Source of the DNA: Nitrospiraceae bacterium UBA2600
GTDB taxonomy: Bacteria; Nitrospirota; Thermodesulfovibrionia; Thermodesulfovibrionales; Thermodesulfovibrionaceae
Direction: 5' to 3'
Assembly: GCA_002339325.1 (NCBI GenBank)
Contig: DDKK01000010.1
Span: 1-64,000 of the forward strand
Length of the DNA stretch: 64,000 nucleotides
The notes under the pieces are model-generated. The model saw only the letters and a list, made by a program, of their open reading frames with translations. It had not been told where the DNA came from and made no database searches. The translations under genes and the position numbers were made by a program. Below are positions 51,912-60,444 of this stretch, piece after piece. The first letter of the stretch is position 1. Each line of letters opens with the position of its first letter.

Positions 51912-53806
51912 TTATTATCTTTATCCTCTACCTCAGCCTCTATTACATCGTCATCTTTTTTAGACTGACTCTGTGCACCTGAGCCTCCAGCACCTGCTCC
52001 AGCCTTTTTATAAAGCTCCTCTGCTAATTTGTGAGAAGTTCTGGCAAGCTCTTCAACAGCTGCCTTTATTTCATTTACGTCATTGCTTGTATCCTTAATT
52101 CTACGACACTTTTCAATAGCCTCTTCAATTCTCTTCTTTTCATCTTCTGTTATTTTATCACCCATGTCTCTTAGGGTCTTCTCAACAGTATAAATCATGT
52201 TGTCGGCATCATTTCTTGCTTCGGCAAGCTGTTTTTTCCGTCTGTCCTCTTCAGCATGTGCCTCTGCCTCTCTTATCATCTTCTTAATCTCTTCCTCAGT
52301 AAGACCGCTTGATGCAGTAATCTTTATTGATTGTTCTTTACCTGTTGCAAGGTCCTTTGCAGAGACATGGAGAATGCCGTTGGCATCGATATCAAAGGTG
52401 ACCTCAATCTGAGGAACTCCCCTTGGTGCAGGCGGAATACCTACGAGTTCGAAGACACCAAGAAGCTTGTTGTCTGCAGCCATCTCTCTTTCACCCTGGT
52501 AGACCTTAATCGTAACTGCGGTCTGGTTGTCTGCAGCAGTTGTGAATATCTGAGACTTCTTTGTTGGAATTGTTGTATTTCTCTCAATAATCTTTGTAAA
52601 GACACCACCGAGGGTTTCTATTCCAAGGGAAAGAGGAGTTACATCAAGAAGGAGAACTTCTTTAACCTCTCCTTTAAGAATTGCTGCCTGAATTGCTGCA
52701 CCAACTGCTACGACTTCGTCTGGATTAACTCCCTTGTGAGGCTCTTTGCCAAAGAAATCCTGTACAACCTTCTGTACTTTTGGAGTTCTTGTCTGTCCTC
52801 CCACAAGTATAACTTCATCTATCTGAGAAGTAGAAAGTCCTGCATCGGAGAGAGCCTTTTTACAGGGTTCAAGACTTTTCTCAATAAGGTCGTCAACAAG
52901 CTGCTCAAGCTTTGCACGGCTAAGTTTCATTAGTAGATGTTTTGGACCTGAAGCATCGGCTGTAATAAAGGGAAGGTTTATCTCTGTCTCCATGGCAGAG
53001 CTCAACTCAATCTTTGCCCTTTCTGCAGCTTCCTTTAATCTCTGAAGAGCCATTCTGTCTTTACGAAGGTCAATGCCTTCCTGCTTTTTGAACTCATCAA
53101 TCAACCAGTCCATTACTCTAATGTCAAAGTCATCGCCACCGAGATAAGTATCTCCGTTTGTTGCCTTAACCTCTATTACGCCTTCACCAATCTCAAGAAT
53201 AGAAATATCAAAGGTTCCGCCACCGAGGTCGTAAACGGCAATTTTTTCTTCCTTTTTCTTATCAAGTCCATAGGCAAGGGCTGCAGCTGTAGGCTCGTTG
53301 ATGATTCTTAGAACATTCAAACCAGCAATTCTTCCTGCGTCCTTTGTTGCCTGACGCTGACTGTCATCGAAGTAGGCAGGCACAGTGATAACTGCCTCTG
53401 TAACAGGCTCGCCAAGATAGTCCTCTGCTGCCTGTTTTAGCTTCTGAAGAATCATTGCCGATATCTCTGGTGGAGAGTATCTCTTACCCTGAATCTCCAC
53501 ATGGGCATCTCCATTTGGTGCTTCCACAATCTTGTAGGGAAGTCTCTTCTTTGCCTCCTGAACTTCCTGAGAGTTGTATTTCCTTCCCATAAGTCTCTTT
53601 ATGGAGAAAATAGTATTTTCAGGGTTTGTAATTGCCTGTCTTTTTGCAACCTGACCAACAAGTCTTTCTCCCTTATCAGTGAAGGCTACAACAGAGGGTG
53701 TTGTCCTCTGTCCTTCCTGATTGGGAATTACTACAGGCTCACCGCCTACTACTACTGCCACAACAGAGTTTGTTGTGCCCAGGTCTATTCCTATTGCCTT
53801 TCCCAT
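51908..53806 (-). CDS. dnaK: Chaperone DnaK (Hsp70)
   Basis: This 632-residue protein has the nucleotide-binding domain (GIDLGTTNSVVAV, YDLGGGTFDISILE, VILVGGQTRTPKV) and a substrate-binding domain with DVTPLSLGIETLGG. The tail ends DDDVIEAEVEDKDNK with an EEVD-like acidic end. It folds proteins with DnaJ and GrpE. It lies 23 bases downstream of grpE in a CIRCE-controlled operon. Confidence 0.98.
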   Translation of the reverse strand: MGKAIGIDLGTTNSVVAVVVGGEPVVIPNQEGQRTTPSVVAFTDKGERLVGQVAKRQAITNPENTIFSIKRLMGRKYNSQEVQEAKKRLPYKIVEAPNGDAHVEIQGKRYSPPEISAMILQKLKQAAEDYLGEPVTEAVITVPAYFDDSQRQATKDAGRIAGLNVLRIINEPTAAALAYGLDKKKEEKIAVYDLGGGTFDISILEIGEGVIEVKATNGDTYLGGDDFDIRVMDWLIDEFKKQEGIDLRKDRMALQRLKEAAERAKIELSSAMETEINLPFITADASGPKHLLMKLSRAKLEQLVDDLIEKSLEPCKKALSDAGLSTSQIDEVILVGGQTRTPKVQKVVQDFFGKEPHKGVNPDEVVAVGAAIQAAILKGEVKEVLLLDVTPLSLGIETLGGVFTKIIERNTTIPTKKSQIFTTAADNQTAVTIKVYQGEREMAADNKLLGVFELVGIPPAPRGVPQIEVTFDIDANGILHVSAKDLATGKEQSIKITASSGLTEEEIKKMIREAEAHAEEDRRKKQLAEARNDADNMIYTVEKTLRDMGDKITEDEKKRIEEAIEKCRRIKDTSNDVNEIKAAVEELARTSHKLAEELYKKAGAGAGGSGAQSQSKKDDDVIEAEVEDKDNK

Positions 53807-53829
53807 AGCGCAATCCTCCTCTATTTTAA

Positions 53830-54429
53830 TTATTGATTTTCAACACCCGATGGGTGTGAGCTTGTCTCCTCAGAGGGTTTCGGTTTTTTTGATACTGCCA
53901 CAAGGGGCTCTCTGAGAAGTTTGTCTTTATAAAAGTATCCTTTTCTTAATTCTTCTACAACAATGTTTTCCTCTTTCTCTTCGGTCTCAACGGTAGTTAC
54001 AGCATGATGAACCTCAGGATTAAAGGGCTGTCCAAGAGATTCAATTGGTTTTACACCGTATTTCTCAAGAATCCTGAAAAACTCTTTAAGAGTGTTCTCA
54101 ACACCCTTCTTCATACTCTCAATCCACTTAGAGCTATCCTCCCCAGAGGCATGCTTTAAAGCAAGCTCCAAGTTATCAAGAACAGGAAGCAAATCTTTAA
54201 TTAGCTTTTCATTGGCAAAATTTATTAATTCCTCCCTCTCTCTATGAGCCATTCTTTTATAGTTTTCAAACTCTGCATAGAGCCTCAAATACTTATCTTT
54301 TTGCTCAGCCAGTTCTGCCTGAAGACTCTCTGCAGCATCTCGCGGTTTGTCCTCAATGGCAGCGCCTTCATATTTTAACTCTTCCGATTGTTTATTTTCA
54401 CTCAAAGAGTCTTCTCTTATATTTTCCAT
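53830..54429 (-). CDS. grpE: Nucleotide exchange factor GrpE
   Basis: This 199-residue protein has an acidic N-terminus, a long coiled coil (~40-100; DKYLRLYAEFENYKRMAHR), and the beta-domain signature GQPFNPEVHHAVTTVE. It releases ADP from DnaK. It sits between hrcA (9-base gap) and dnaK. Confidence 0.97.
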   Translation of the reverse strand: MENIREDSLSENKQSEELKYEGAAIEDKPRDAAESLQAELAEQKDKYLRLYAEFENYKRMAHREREELINFANEKLIKDLLPVLDNLELALKHASGEDSSKWIESMKKGVENTLKEFFRILEKYGVKPIESLGQPFNPEVHHAVTTVETEEKEENIVVEELRKGYFYKDKLLREPLVAVSKKPKPSEETSSHPSGVENQ

Positions 54430-54438
54430 GGTCTCCTC

Positions 54439-55479
54439 CTATTCTGATAAAGCATTTGTAACAGATTTGGCAAATATGTTCACAAGCATTATAGCTTTCT
54501 GATAATCCATTCTCTTAGGACCTACAAGAGCGATAATTCCCAGAGATTTATCTTTTTCTTTATACGGTGAAGCTATTATGCTGAAATTTCTGAATTCCTC
54601 AATTGGATTTTCATCTCCTATTATAATCTTTATTTCTTCTTCATCTTCCGGTATGTTCTCAAATAATTTAATAAGCAGATGTCTGTCTTGAATTGTCTTT
54701 GCAACCTCCCTTAATTTCTCAATGTCTGAAAAGTCAGGTAGATGCATTATGTTGTAAAGTCCCGATACAAATACATCTTCTCTCGAGAAATACAATGCCT
54801 CCTGACACATTTTTAAAATCTTTGAAATTAGATTATCCCAAAAGATTTTTTCTCTTTTTAATCGGCTAAACAAATCCTCTCTTATTTCATCTAAGGATTT
54901 CCCTTTATAGTTGCTATTTACAAAATCAGCCAAACTGTTCAGTTCTTGCTGAGATATTTCATGATTTGCTTTTATTATTTTGTTCTTCACAATTCCCTTG
55001 TCATTGACAACTATGGCAATGACAAGATCGTCTTTGAACTTTATAAAATCAACTCTGTGCAAAGCAGTTTTGTCAGTCTCAGGCAGAAGGGCAAGTCCTA
55101 AATATTTAGTAGCCTGCGAGAGACTTTGTGTTGTTTCCATAAAGAGAGAATTCATATCATTTCTTAATTTCCTTAATTTCTTTGTCAGATTTTCAATATT
55201 TTTCTTTATTTCCTCTGTTTTCTTGCGAAGATATTCCTGAAAAATGTAGTTTACATAAAACCTGTATGCCCTGTCTGTAGGTAATCTTCCTGCCGAGGTA
55301 TGAGGCTGAAAAAGAAAGCCCTCGTCTTCTAAGTCTGACATAATATTCCGTATAGTGGCAGAGCAAACATCGAACCCATATCTCTTCATTATATATCTCG
55401 AGCCTACTGGTTCAGGCTTTTCAATATATGACTCTACCACTGCACAGAGAACTTTTTTAGCTCTTTCGTCAAGCATCAT
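54439..55479 (-). CDS. hrcA: Heat-inducible transcription repressor HrcA
   Basis: This 346-residue protein has an N-terminal winged helix (EPVGSRYIMKRYGFDVCSATI, with IRNIMSDLEDEGFL) and the C-terminal HrcA domain (GIIALVGPKRMDYQKAI). It represses the operon at CIRCE and is released under heat stress. ATGATG offers two adjacent starts. It is the first gene of hrcA-grpE-dnaK-dnaJ. Confidence 0.97.
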   Translation of the reverse strand: MMLDERAKKVLCAVVESYIEKPEPVGSRYIMKRYGFDVCSATIRNIMSDLEDEGFLFQPHTSAGRLPTDRAYRFYVNYIFQEYLRKKTEEIKKNIENLTKKLRKLRNDMNSLFMETTQSLSQATKYLGLALLPETDKTALHRVDFIKFKDDLVIAIVVNDKGIVKNKIIKANHEISQQELNSLADFVNSNYKGKSLDEIREDLFSRLKREKIFWDNLISKILKMCQEALYFSREDVFVSGLYNIMHLPDFSDIEKLREVAKTIQDRHLLIKLFENIPEDEEEIKIIIGDENPIEEFRNFSIIASPYKEKDKSLGIIALVGPKRMDYQKAIMLVNIFAKSVTNALSE

Positions 55480-55489
55480 ATTTCACCTT

Positions 55490-55516
55490 TTAGCACTCCC
55501 CATATTAAAGTGCTAA
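55490..55516. promoter_or_regulatory. CIRCE operator of hrcA
   Basis: TTAGCACTC-N9-AAGTGCTAA matches the HrcA operator TTAGCACTC-N9-GAGTGCTAA with one mismatch. It lies 11 bases upstream of the hrcA start, between promoter and gene. A further TTAGCAC half site occurs at 55526-55532. Confidence 0.93.
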
Positions 55517-55522
55517 CACTTA

Positions 55523-55552
55523 AAATTAGCACGAAATTTCTTAAAAAGTCAA
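55523..55552 (-). promoter_or_regulatory. hrcA operon promoter
   Basis: On the minus strand TTGACT (55552-55547), an 18-base spacer and TAATTT (55528-55523) lie just upstream of CIRCE, giving a start inside the operator, so HrcA binding would block transcription. Confidence 0.6.
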
Positions 55553-55652
55553 ATATTAATAGAGAATGCCTCTTCATTGGTAACATAAAAAAACTCAAAA
55601 ATATCTTAACGTTGCACCAATTCTTTTAGATAAAGTTCCATAGTAAAATGAT

Positions 55653-55704
55653 GCATTGATTTTATCTCAATAAATGAGGCATTGATTTTATCTCAATAAA
55701 TGAG
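55653..55704. repeat. 26-bp tandem duplication between hrcA and nifB
   Basis: Two identical 26-base units start at 55653 and 55679 (first 20 bases GCATTGATTTTATCTCAATA). Each contains ATTGA-N7-TCAAT, a small inverted repeat. It lies in the 400-base gap between the hrcA promoter and the nifB 3' end, the only long gene-free region of the window. A regulator site or slippage product are the options. Confidence 0.6.
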
Positions 55705-55816
55705 GCAATTCTTTCAACTATATTTCTTCTGTGCCAGATTTCAGTCTTTTAAGTATAGTTTGAAATAATATTGACTTCAATTGTTCCATACTTTCCAAAA
55801 AAGAATCTTTAAAAAT

Positions 55817-55872
55817 CCAGGCATGCAGGATTTGAAAGAGGAGGGGGTTGTTTTAAATCCTACGATGCCTGG
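55817..55872 (-). terminator. nif operon terminator, long bulged hairpin with CCUCC loop
   Basis: CCAGGCAT plus AGGATTT (55817-55833) pairs with AAATCCT plus ATGCCTGG (55855-55872) around short unequal bulges, giving 15 pairs and a 21-base loop. On the minus strand the loop includes CCCCCTCCTC, and the 3' side continues ATTTTTAAAG, as in an intrinsic terminator after nifB. Confidence 0.75.
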
Positions 55873-55880
55873 TTATTGCT

Positions 55881-56762
55881 TTAGACAGCTTCGCAATAGT
55901 CAAAGGACAGAGCATTGTTTATCATTTCAAGTTCCATGTCTCTGTCTTCATCAAGGCTTCCAAAGGCATCAGCTCGACATTGCTTACAGTGTCTTATCTG
56001 AGGGAGATACTTTCCACAACTCTTTCTTATCCTTTCCAACTGTTCACAAGAGGGTCTTTGCATCTCTCTGAACCTTCCATTTGGAATTAGAGGAATTATG
56101 TTCATCGCATCAACCCCGAGCTTTTGAGCCTTCGTTGCAATCAATTCTAATTCTCCCTCATTAATGCTTGGAATAAGGACAGAGTTAACCTTTACATGAA
56201 ATCCTGCTTTTCTTATCTTCTCCAAACCCTTCCATTGATTTTCAATGATAGCTTCCGCAGCCTCCCTTCCCTTCATTAACTTCCCATCATAAAATGCCCA
56301 TGAATAGATTTTCTCTGCTGAGGAGACTTTTAATGCATTAACAGTTACTGTCACTGAGAAGACTCCGAGTTCCCTAAGAATTTCAACTTTATTAGGGAGT
56401 TCAAGTCCATTTGTTGAAAGACAGAGAAGAGTATGGGGAATTTCTTTCTTTACTAAACTAAAAAACTCAATTGTTGCCCTATTTGCAAGAGGGTCTCCAG
56501 GACCTGCCACACCTACAACAGAGATTCTCTGTCTTTCCATTGCAACTAAAACTCTCTCCAAAGCTTCAGAGGGAGTTAACACCCTGCTTGAAACTCCTGG
56601 TCTTGACTCATTAACACAGTCAAATTTTCTGTCACAGTAATTACAACTAATGTTACACTTGGGAGCCACAGGAAGATGGAGTCTTCCCCATCTTCCATGG
56701 GCTTCCTCGGAAAAGCAGGGATGTCTCCTCAATGCTTCATTTTTATGAAATTGCCCTTTCAT
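55881..56762 (-). CDS. nifB: Nitrogenase cofactor biosynthesis radical SAM protein NifB (short form)
   Basis: This ~293-residue protein has HPCFSEEAHGRWGRLHLPVA and the radical SAM motif CxxxCxxC in CNISCNYC, with further conserved Cys (RKFDCVNESRPG; CKQC near the end). NifB builds NifB-co, the 8Fe precursor of FeMo-co. It lacks the NifX-like C-terminal domain of proteobacterial NifB, like archaeal and some anaerobe forms. ATG 56762 is preferred; a GTG at 56771 is possible. It is the last gene of the nif operon and overlaps nifI2. Confidence 0.95.
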   Translation of the reverse strand: MKGQFHKNEALRRHPCFSEEAHGRWGRLHLPVAPKCNISCNYCDRKFDCVNESRPGVSSRVLTPSEALERVLVAMERQRISVVGVAGPGDPLANRATIEFFSLVKKEIPHTLLCLSTNGLELPNKVEILRELGVFSVTVTVNALKVSSAEKIYSWAFYDGKLMKGREAAEAIIENQWKGLEKIRKAGFHVKVNSVLIPSINEGELELIATKAQKLGVDAMNIIPLIPNGRFREMQRPSCEQLERIRKSCGKYLPQIRHCKQCRADAFGSLDEDRDMELEMINNALSFDYCEAV

Positions 56763-57162
56763 CCTCCTCACCTGTCCTTAATCTTATTGCCTTCTCTACA
56801 GGGCAAACAAATATTTTTCCATCACCATGTTTTCCTGTTCTGTTTACTTCCATTATTTTTTCTACAATTGGCTCAACCATATGGTCTGGAGCAATTATTG
56901 TAAGCATTCTCTTAGGCACAAAAAGGGCTACCTTAGGAAGACTGTGTTCAAGGGCATAGGTTGAAGGAGTAGGTTTTAGTTTCACGGCAGTGCAGTAGCT
57001 TTCAGGCAAGTCTGAGTCAAGCTCTTCTATGCAGGCATCACCTTTCTGTTTTCCTCTACCTTCAACACCCTGAAGAGTGAGAGATGGAAAGCCAAGTTCC
57101 TCCAGTGCCTTCTTTGTTACAGGTGTTTTATCTCTTCTTATTATTGCCACAATCTCTTTCAT
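56743..57162 (-). CDS. nifI2: PII-like nitrogenase regulator NifI2
   Basis: This 139-residue protein is a GlnB-family domain with an enlarged T-loop region (KGDACIEELDSDLPESYC, about 41-58) and the C-terminal GKHGDGKIFVCPVEKAIRLRTGE. NifI1/NifI2 pairs bind 2-oxoglutarate and inhibit dinitrogenase after ammonium shift in archaea and some bacteria. It starts as ATGA overlap with nifI1. Its place downstream of nifX, not between nifH and nifD, is unusual. Confidence 0.92.
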   Translation of the reverse strand: MKEIVAIIRRDKTPVTKKALEELGFPSLTLQGVEGRGKQKGDACIEELDSDLPESYCTAVKLKPTPSTYALEHSLPKVALFVPKRMLTIIAPDHMVEPIVEKIMEVNRTGKHGDGKIFVCPVEKAIRLRTGEEDERAIS

Positions 57163-57476
57163 AGTCCCTCCTTTCCTGTTCTTATCGTAAAGGCTCTTTC
57201 AACAGGGCTTATAAAAATCTTTCCATCACCAATGAATCCTGTCCGAGCCTTATCTTCAATAATTTTTACTACTTTATCGACATCCTCATCGTCTACAACC
57301 ATCATGAGAAGCGTTTTTGGAAGTTCATCGTAGTGAACTGGTCCTACTTGAAGTCCTTTCTGTTTTCCCCTTCCAAAAACAGGCATCTTTGTTAGAGATG
57401 GATATCCTGCACCTTCAAGGGCAAGGACTACTTCCTGCTCTTTCTCTGGTCTTATGAATGCTCTAATCATTTTCAT
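57159..57476 (-). CDS. nifI1: PII-like nitrogenase regulator NifI1
   Basis: This 105-residue GlnB-family protein starts MKMIRAFIRPEKEQEV and ends TGFIGDGKIFISPVERAFTIRTGKEGL. The T-loop is short and lacks the uridylylation Tyr51 context of GlnB, as in NifI1. It acts with NifI2 to switch nitrogenase off. It begins 2 bases after nifX. Confidence 0.92.
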   Translation of the reverse strand: MKMIRAFIRPEKEQEVVLALEGAGYPSLTKMPVFGRGKQKGLQVGPVHYDELPKTLLMMVVDDEDVDKVVKIIEDKARTGFIGDGKIFISPVERAFTIRTGKEGL

Positions 57477-57478
57477 AG

Positions 57479-57880
57479 TTATTCCTCCTTTTTATTAAGT
57501 AATTTTTTTAGCCATGGTGGTGGCGATGTTTTTATTGTTTCGTAAAGTTTTTCAAGACATTCCTCAATTGAGCTTCCCTCCTTTACTTTAAGGGGCATAA
57601 TTCCCTTCTGAGAGAGCCTTGCAGCAGAAGGCGGTCCTATCTCGGTCATGTAGATAATCTTACAGTCCGATAGAGCCTTCACTTTATCCCATACAAGGTC
57701 ATTGTGAACTTCTGGAGTATCCTTGCTCTCCTCAATTGCCCTGTCCCTGCCTTCTGAAAACTTTCTTATCTCTATGAATTTGTAGCCATCTTCCTCTACT
57801 TCATAGACCACAAACTGACCAGACCTTCCAAAATGCTCATTCACCCTTACTCCGTCTGTAGATGCAAAGGCTACTTTCAT
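57479..57880 (-). CDS. nifX: NifX/NafY-type FeMo-cofactor carrier domain protein
   Basis: This 133-residue protein has the dinitrogenase iron-molybdenum cofactor domain: KVAFASTDGVRVNEHFGRSG and IYMTEIGPPSAARLSQKGI, followed by a short C-terminal tail (SPPPWLKKLLNK). It binds and shuttles FeMo-co precursors between NifB, NifEN and apo-NifDK. Its ATG shares bases with the nifEN stop (TGATG). Confidence 0.92.
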   Translation of the reverse strand: MKVAFASTDGVRVNEHFGRSGQFVVYEVEEDGYKFIEIRKFSEGRDRAIEESKDTPEVHNDLVWDKVKALSDCKIIYMTEIGPPSAARLSQKGIMPLKVKEGSSIEECLEKLYETIKTSPPPWLKKLLNKKEE

Positions 57881-60435
57881 CAGTGCACCTCCCTTCTTAG
57901 CAACAAATTAGCCATTTCGTTTATAAGATTTAGGCTTCCCCTGTAGCCAATTGTAACTTTCTGAGGATAGCCAAGGCTTTTATATACTGGAAAACCTATC
58001 TCAAGAAGAACTGCGCCTAACTTCCTTGCTCTCTCCTCGGCATGACTGTTTGAAAGAAGGAGTTCAAAATCACCTTCCAGGTCAGAGAGACTTCCAATTA
58101 GTACTTCCTTAGACTGAATTTTCTCTAAGAGCTCACCGCCAATTGGAAGCACAACAAGCTCTAAATCTAATCCTGCTTCATTTAGAATTTCAGAAAGCCC
58201 TAATGCCAAATCAGGCTCTGTAGCTACTGCAGCCTTCCTTCCTGCCACATAAAACTGGGCATCTCTCATACCGTCAATTAGTATCCTTCTCTGCCTTTTA
58301 ATCTTCTCAGGTATTACGTTACCGCTTAAAAGGGAGAGAAACTCAAAAAACTCATCGTTAGAGTTTACTCCCATAAGGCTATCGAATACTCTGTATTCAA
58401 TTCCGAATTTTTCTCTAAGCATCTCCCCTGCACCCTTTAAGCTTCTTCCAATTACTACTGTGAACTCTGAGGAAGCCATCTCCTCTATCTCTGAGAGAGT
58501 TAATCCTCCCTTAGTAATTCCTGAAAAGCCTCTACTTCCATCAAGCTGAGAAAGGTCTGGCAGGATTATCGGTCTCAAACCAAAAATTTCAAAGGTCTCT
58601 CTCAAATCAGAAAAGTCAGCTGGTGTAAGATGTCCTCCTGTAATAACGTTAATCTGTCCCTTTTTCTTCTTGTAATCACTTTCAGGAATAAGACTCAAAA
58701 CTCCTTCAACTGCCTTTGTATAACCATACTCAAGAGAACCCTCATAATCAGGAATTGGTATGTGTAGGACTTTAAAGGTATCATCCCTTAGTGGAGTTAT
58801 TACAGCCTCAATGTCCTCTCCTTTCATGTGAGAGAGCGCTCCGGTAATTACAGCAACTAACTGGGCTCCCTTTTTCTTGAAACTTAAAATGTTACTCTTT
58901 AGCTTTTCCTCTCCTCCCATTACTACTTCCTCGGTAAAAAGCTTTGTCGTGTTCATCACAATCGGTTCCCGAAAATGCTTTATAAGCAATACCTTTCCAA
59001 GGAAGTTACATCCCTGTGCAGTATGTAGAAGAGGCACTGTTCTGTCTATTCCCTGCAAAGCCATGGCAGCACCAACAAAGGGAGAGTTCTTAAGGGGGTC
59101 TATAAAGCCCTTCTTTAACTTAATTGATAGTGGTCTCCTATTAATTTTATCTTTTGAGTAAAATTCAATGGCTCTACTTATATCTTCGGCAAGATTAAGG
59201 AGTCCTTTGTAACCTGCGTATGCCCTATGACGTTCCTGATTTACATCAACAAAGGGAATTCCCTCTTTAACGCCGAGGTATAGGTTTCTTCCGCCGGCAA
59301 CAAGAATCTCTGCCTTCTTATCTTTCATAATTTTCAAAATATTAGCTGGCGAAGTATCCTCAAAGAGGAGGCAGTCTTCACTTACAAGTTCCCTAATCTT
59401 TTCTTCATCGTCATAGGTGCTCTTTTTTGTGCCTACTCCTACAACCTCTATGCCTATGTCCTTTAAAGCTGAAACCATAGACCAGGACTTAACTCCACCT
59501 GTGTAGAGGACTGCCCTTTTACCAATTAGGTTTCCAAATCTTTTTAATCCATCTCCAAGCTTTACCTCCTCCCTCTGAATCAGTCTCTCTACTTTTTCAG
59601 TTAAAGTTCCATCCTTATCGAGAACCCTTGCAATATCTCTTAGCGCCTTTGCAGTCTCAGTTTTTCCGAAAAAAGAAACCTCTACATATGGAATTCCATA
59701 CTTTTTCTCCATCTCAATTCCAATGTTTACAAGGGCTCGGCTACAGACAATCAGATTTAGCTTTGCTCTATGTGCCCATTTTATCTCTCTGTAAGTTGAA
59801 TTACCAGTTATTCTTGAAAGAATCCTAAATCCAGCTTCCTCAAGCAAAGGTTCAATAAGATACTGGTCTCCGGCAATGTTATACTCGCCAATTATGTTAA
59901 TGTCTCTATCAGTTGTAAAGGGTGGCTCTTCTCTGCCTATTACGTAATCGAGCAAAACCTCTCCGGCAATACGGTTTCCCAAGTTCTTAGGTCCGATGAA
60001 ACCAGGTGCATTTACAGGGATTATGTCTACTCCAAATTTTTTCTCGGCATCTCTACAAATTCTCTCTAAGTCCTCACCGAGTAAGCCTGTAACACAGGTT
60101 GAGTAAACAAATATTGCCTGAGGATTAGTCTCCTCTACAATATGCTCTATTACTTTAAGAAGCCTCTGCTCACTTCCCACTATCAGGTCAAGCTCCCTCA
60201 GGTCTGTGGTAAATCCCCTTTTATGGAAAGAACCCCTGTCTGATAGAGTTCCCCTTCCTTCAAAGGAGTTAGCTGAGCAGGATATGGGACCGTGCACTAA
60301 ATGGACTGCATCGGCAATCGGCTGTAGCACAATCATTGCTCCATCAAAGGCACAGGACTCACCACCCCTTGAGCGGCATACCTTGTGTTGCCGCTGTTTT
60401 TCTTCGCTTTTTCTTTCTATTGTTTCAAGATACAC
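57880..60435 (-). CDS. nifEN: Fused NifE-NifN nitrogenase cofactor scaffold
   Basis: This 851-residue protein is a NifE (about 1-430) and a NifN (about 436-851) in one frame. The NifE half has HKVCRSRGGESCAFDGAM, GPISCSANSFEGRG and YSTCVTGLLGEDLE (C28, C53, C114). The NifN half has PLKNSPFVGAAMALQGIDRT with TAQGCNFLGK at C476. NifEN is the scaffold on which NifB-co matures to FeMo-co. GTG start with AGGAGGAT. No stop or frameshift separates the halves, so the fusion appears genuine. Confidence 0.94.
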   Translation of the reverse strand: MYLETIERKSEEKQRQHKVCRSRGGESCAFDGAMIVLQPIADAVHLVHGPISCSANSFEGRGTLSDRGSFHKRGFTTDLRELDLIVGSEQRLLKVIEHIVEETNPQAIFVYSTCVTGLLGEDLERICRDAEKKFGVDIIPVNAPGFIGPKNLGNRIAGEVLLDYVIGREEPPFTTDRDINIIGEYNIAGDQYLIEPLLEEAGFRILSRITGNSTYREIKWAHRAKLNLIVCSRALVNIGIEMEKKYGIPYVEVSFFGKTETAKALRDIARVLDKDGTLTEKVERLIQREEVKLGDGLKRFGNLIGKRAVLYTGGVKSWSMVSALKDIGIEVVGVGTKKSTYDDEEKIRELVSEDCLLFEDTSPANILKIMKDKKAEILVAGGRNLYLGVKEGIPFVDVNQERHRAYAGYKGLLNLAEDISRAIEFYSKDKINRRPLSIKLKKGFIDPLKNSPFVGAAMALQGIDRTVPLLHTAQGCNFLGKVLLIKHFREPIVMNTTKLFTEEVVMGGEEKLKSNILSFKKKGAQLVAVITGALSHMKGEDIEAVITPLRDDTFKVLHIPIPDYEGSLEYGYTKAVEGVLSLIPESDYKKKKGQINVITGGHLTPADFSDLRETFEIFGLRPIILPDLSQLDGSRGFSGITKGGLTLSEIEEMASSEFTVVIGRSLKGAGEMLREKFGIEYRVFDSLMGVNSNDEFFEFLSLLSGNVIPEKIKRQRRILIDGMRDAQFYVAGRKAAVATEPDLALGLSEILNEAGLDLELVVLPIGGELLEKIQSKEVLIGSLSDLEGDFELLLSNSHAEERARKLGAVLLEIGFPVYKSLGYPQKVTIGYRGSLNLINEMANLLLRREVH

Positions 60436-60444
60436 AGTATCCTC

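Noticed and set aside
52331..52933. 200-residue plus-strand frame inside dnaK
   Set aside because: Antisense shadow of dnaK, rich in Cys and Asn, with no recognisable domain.
55653..55704. CRISPR array
   Set aside because: Two adjacent identical units without spacers, no cas genes nearby.
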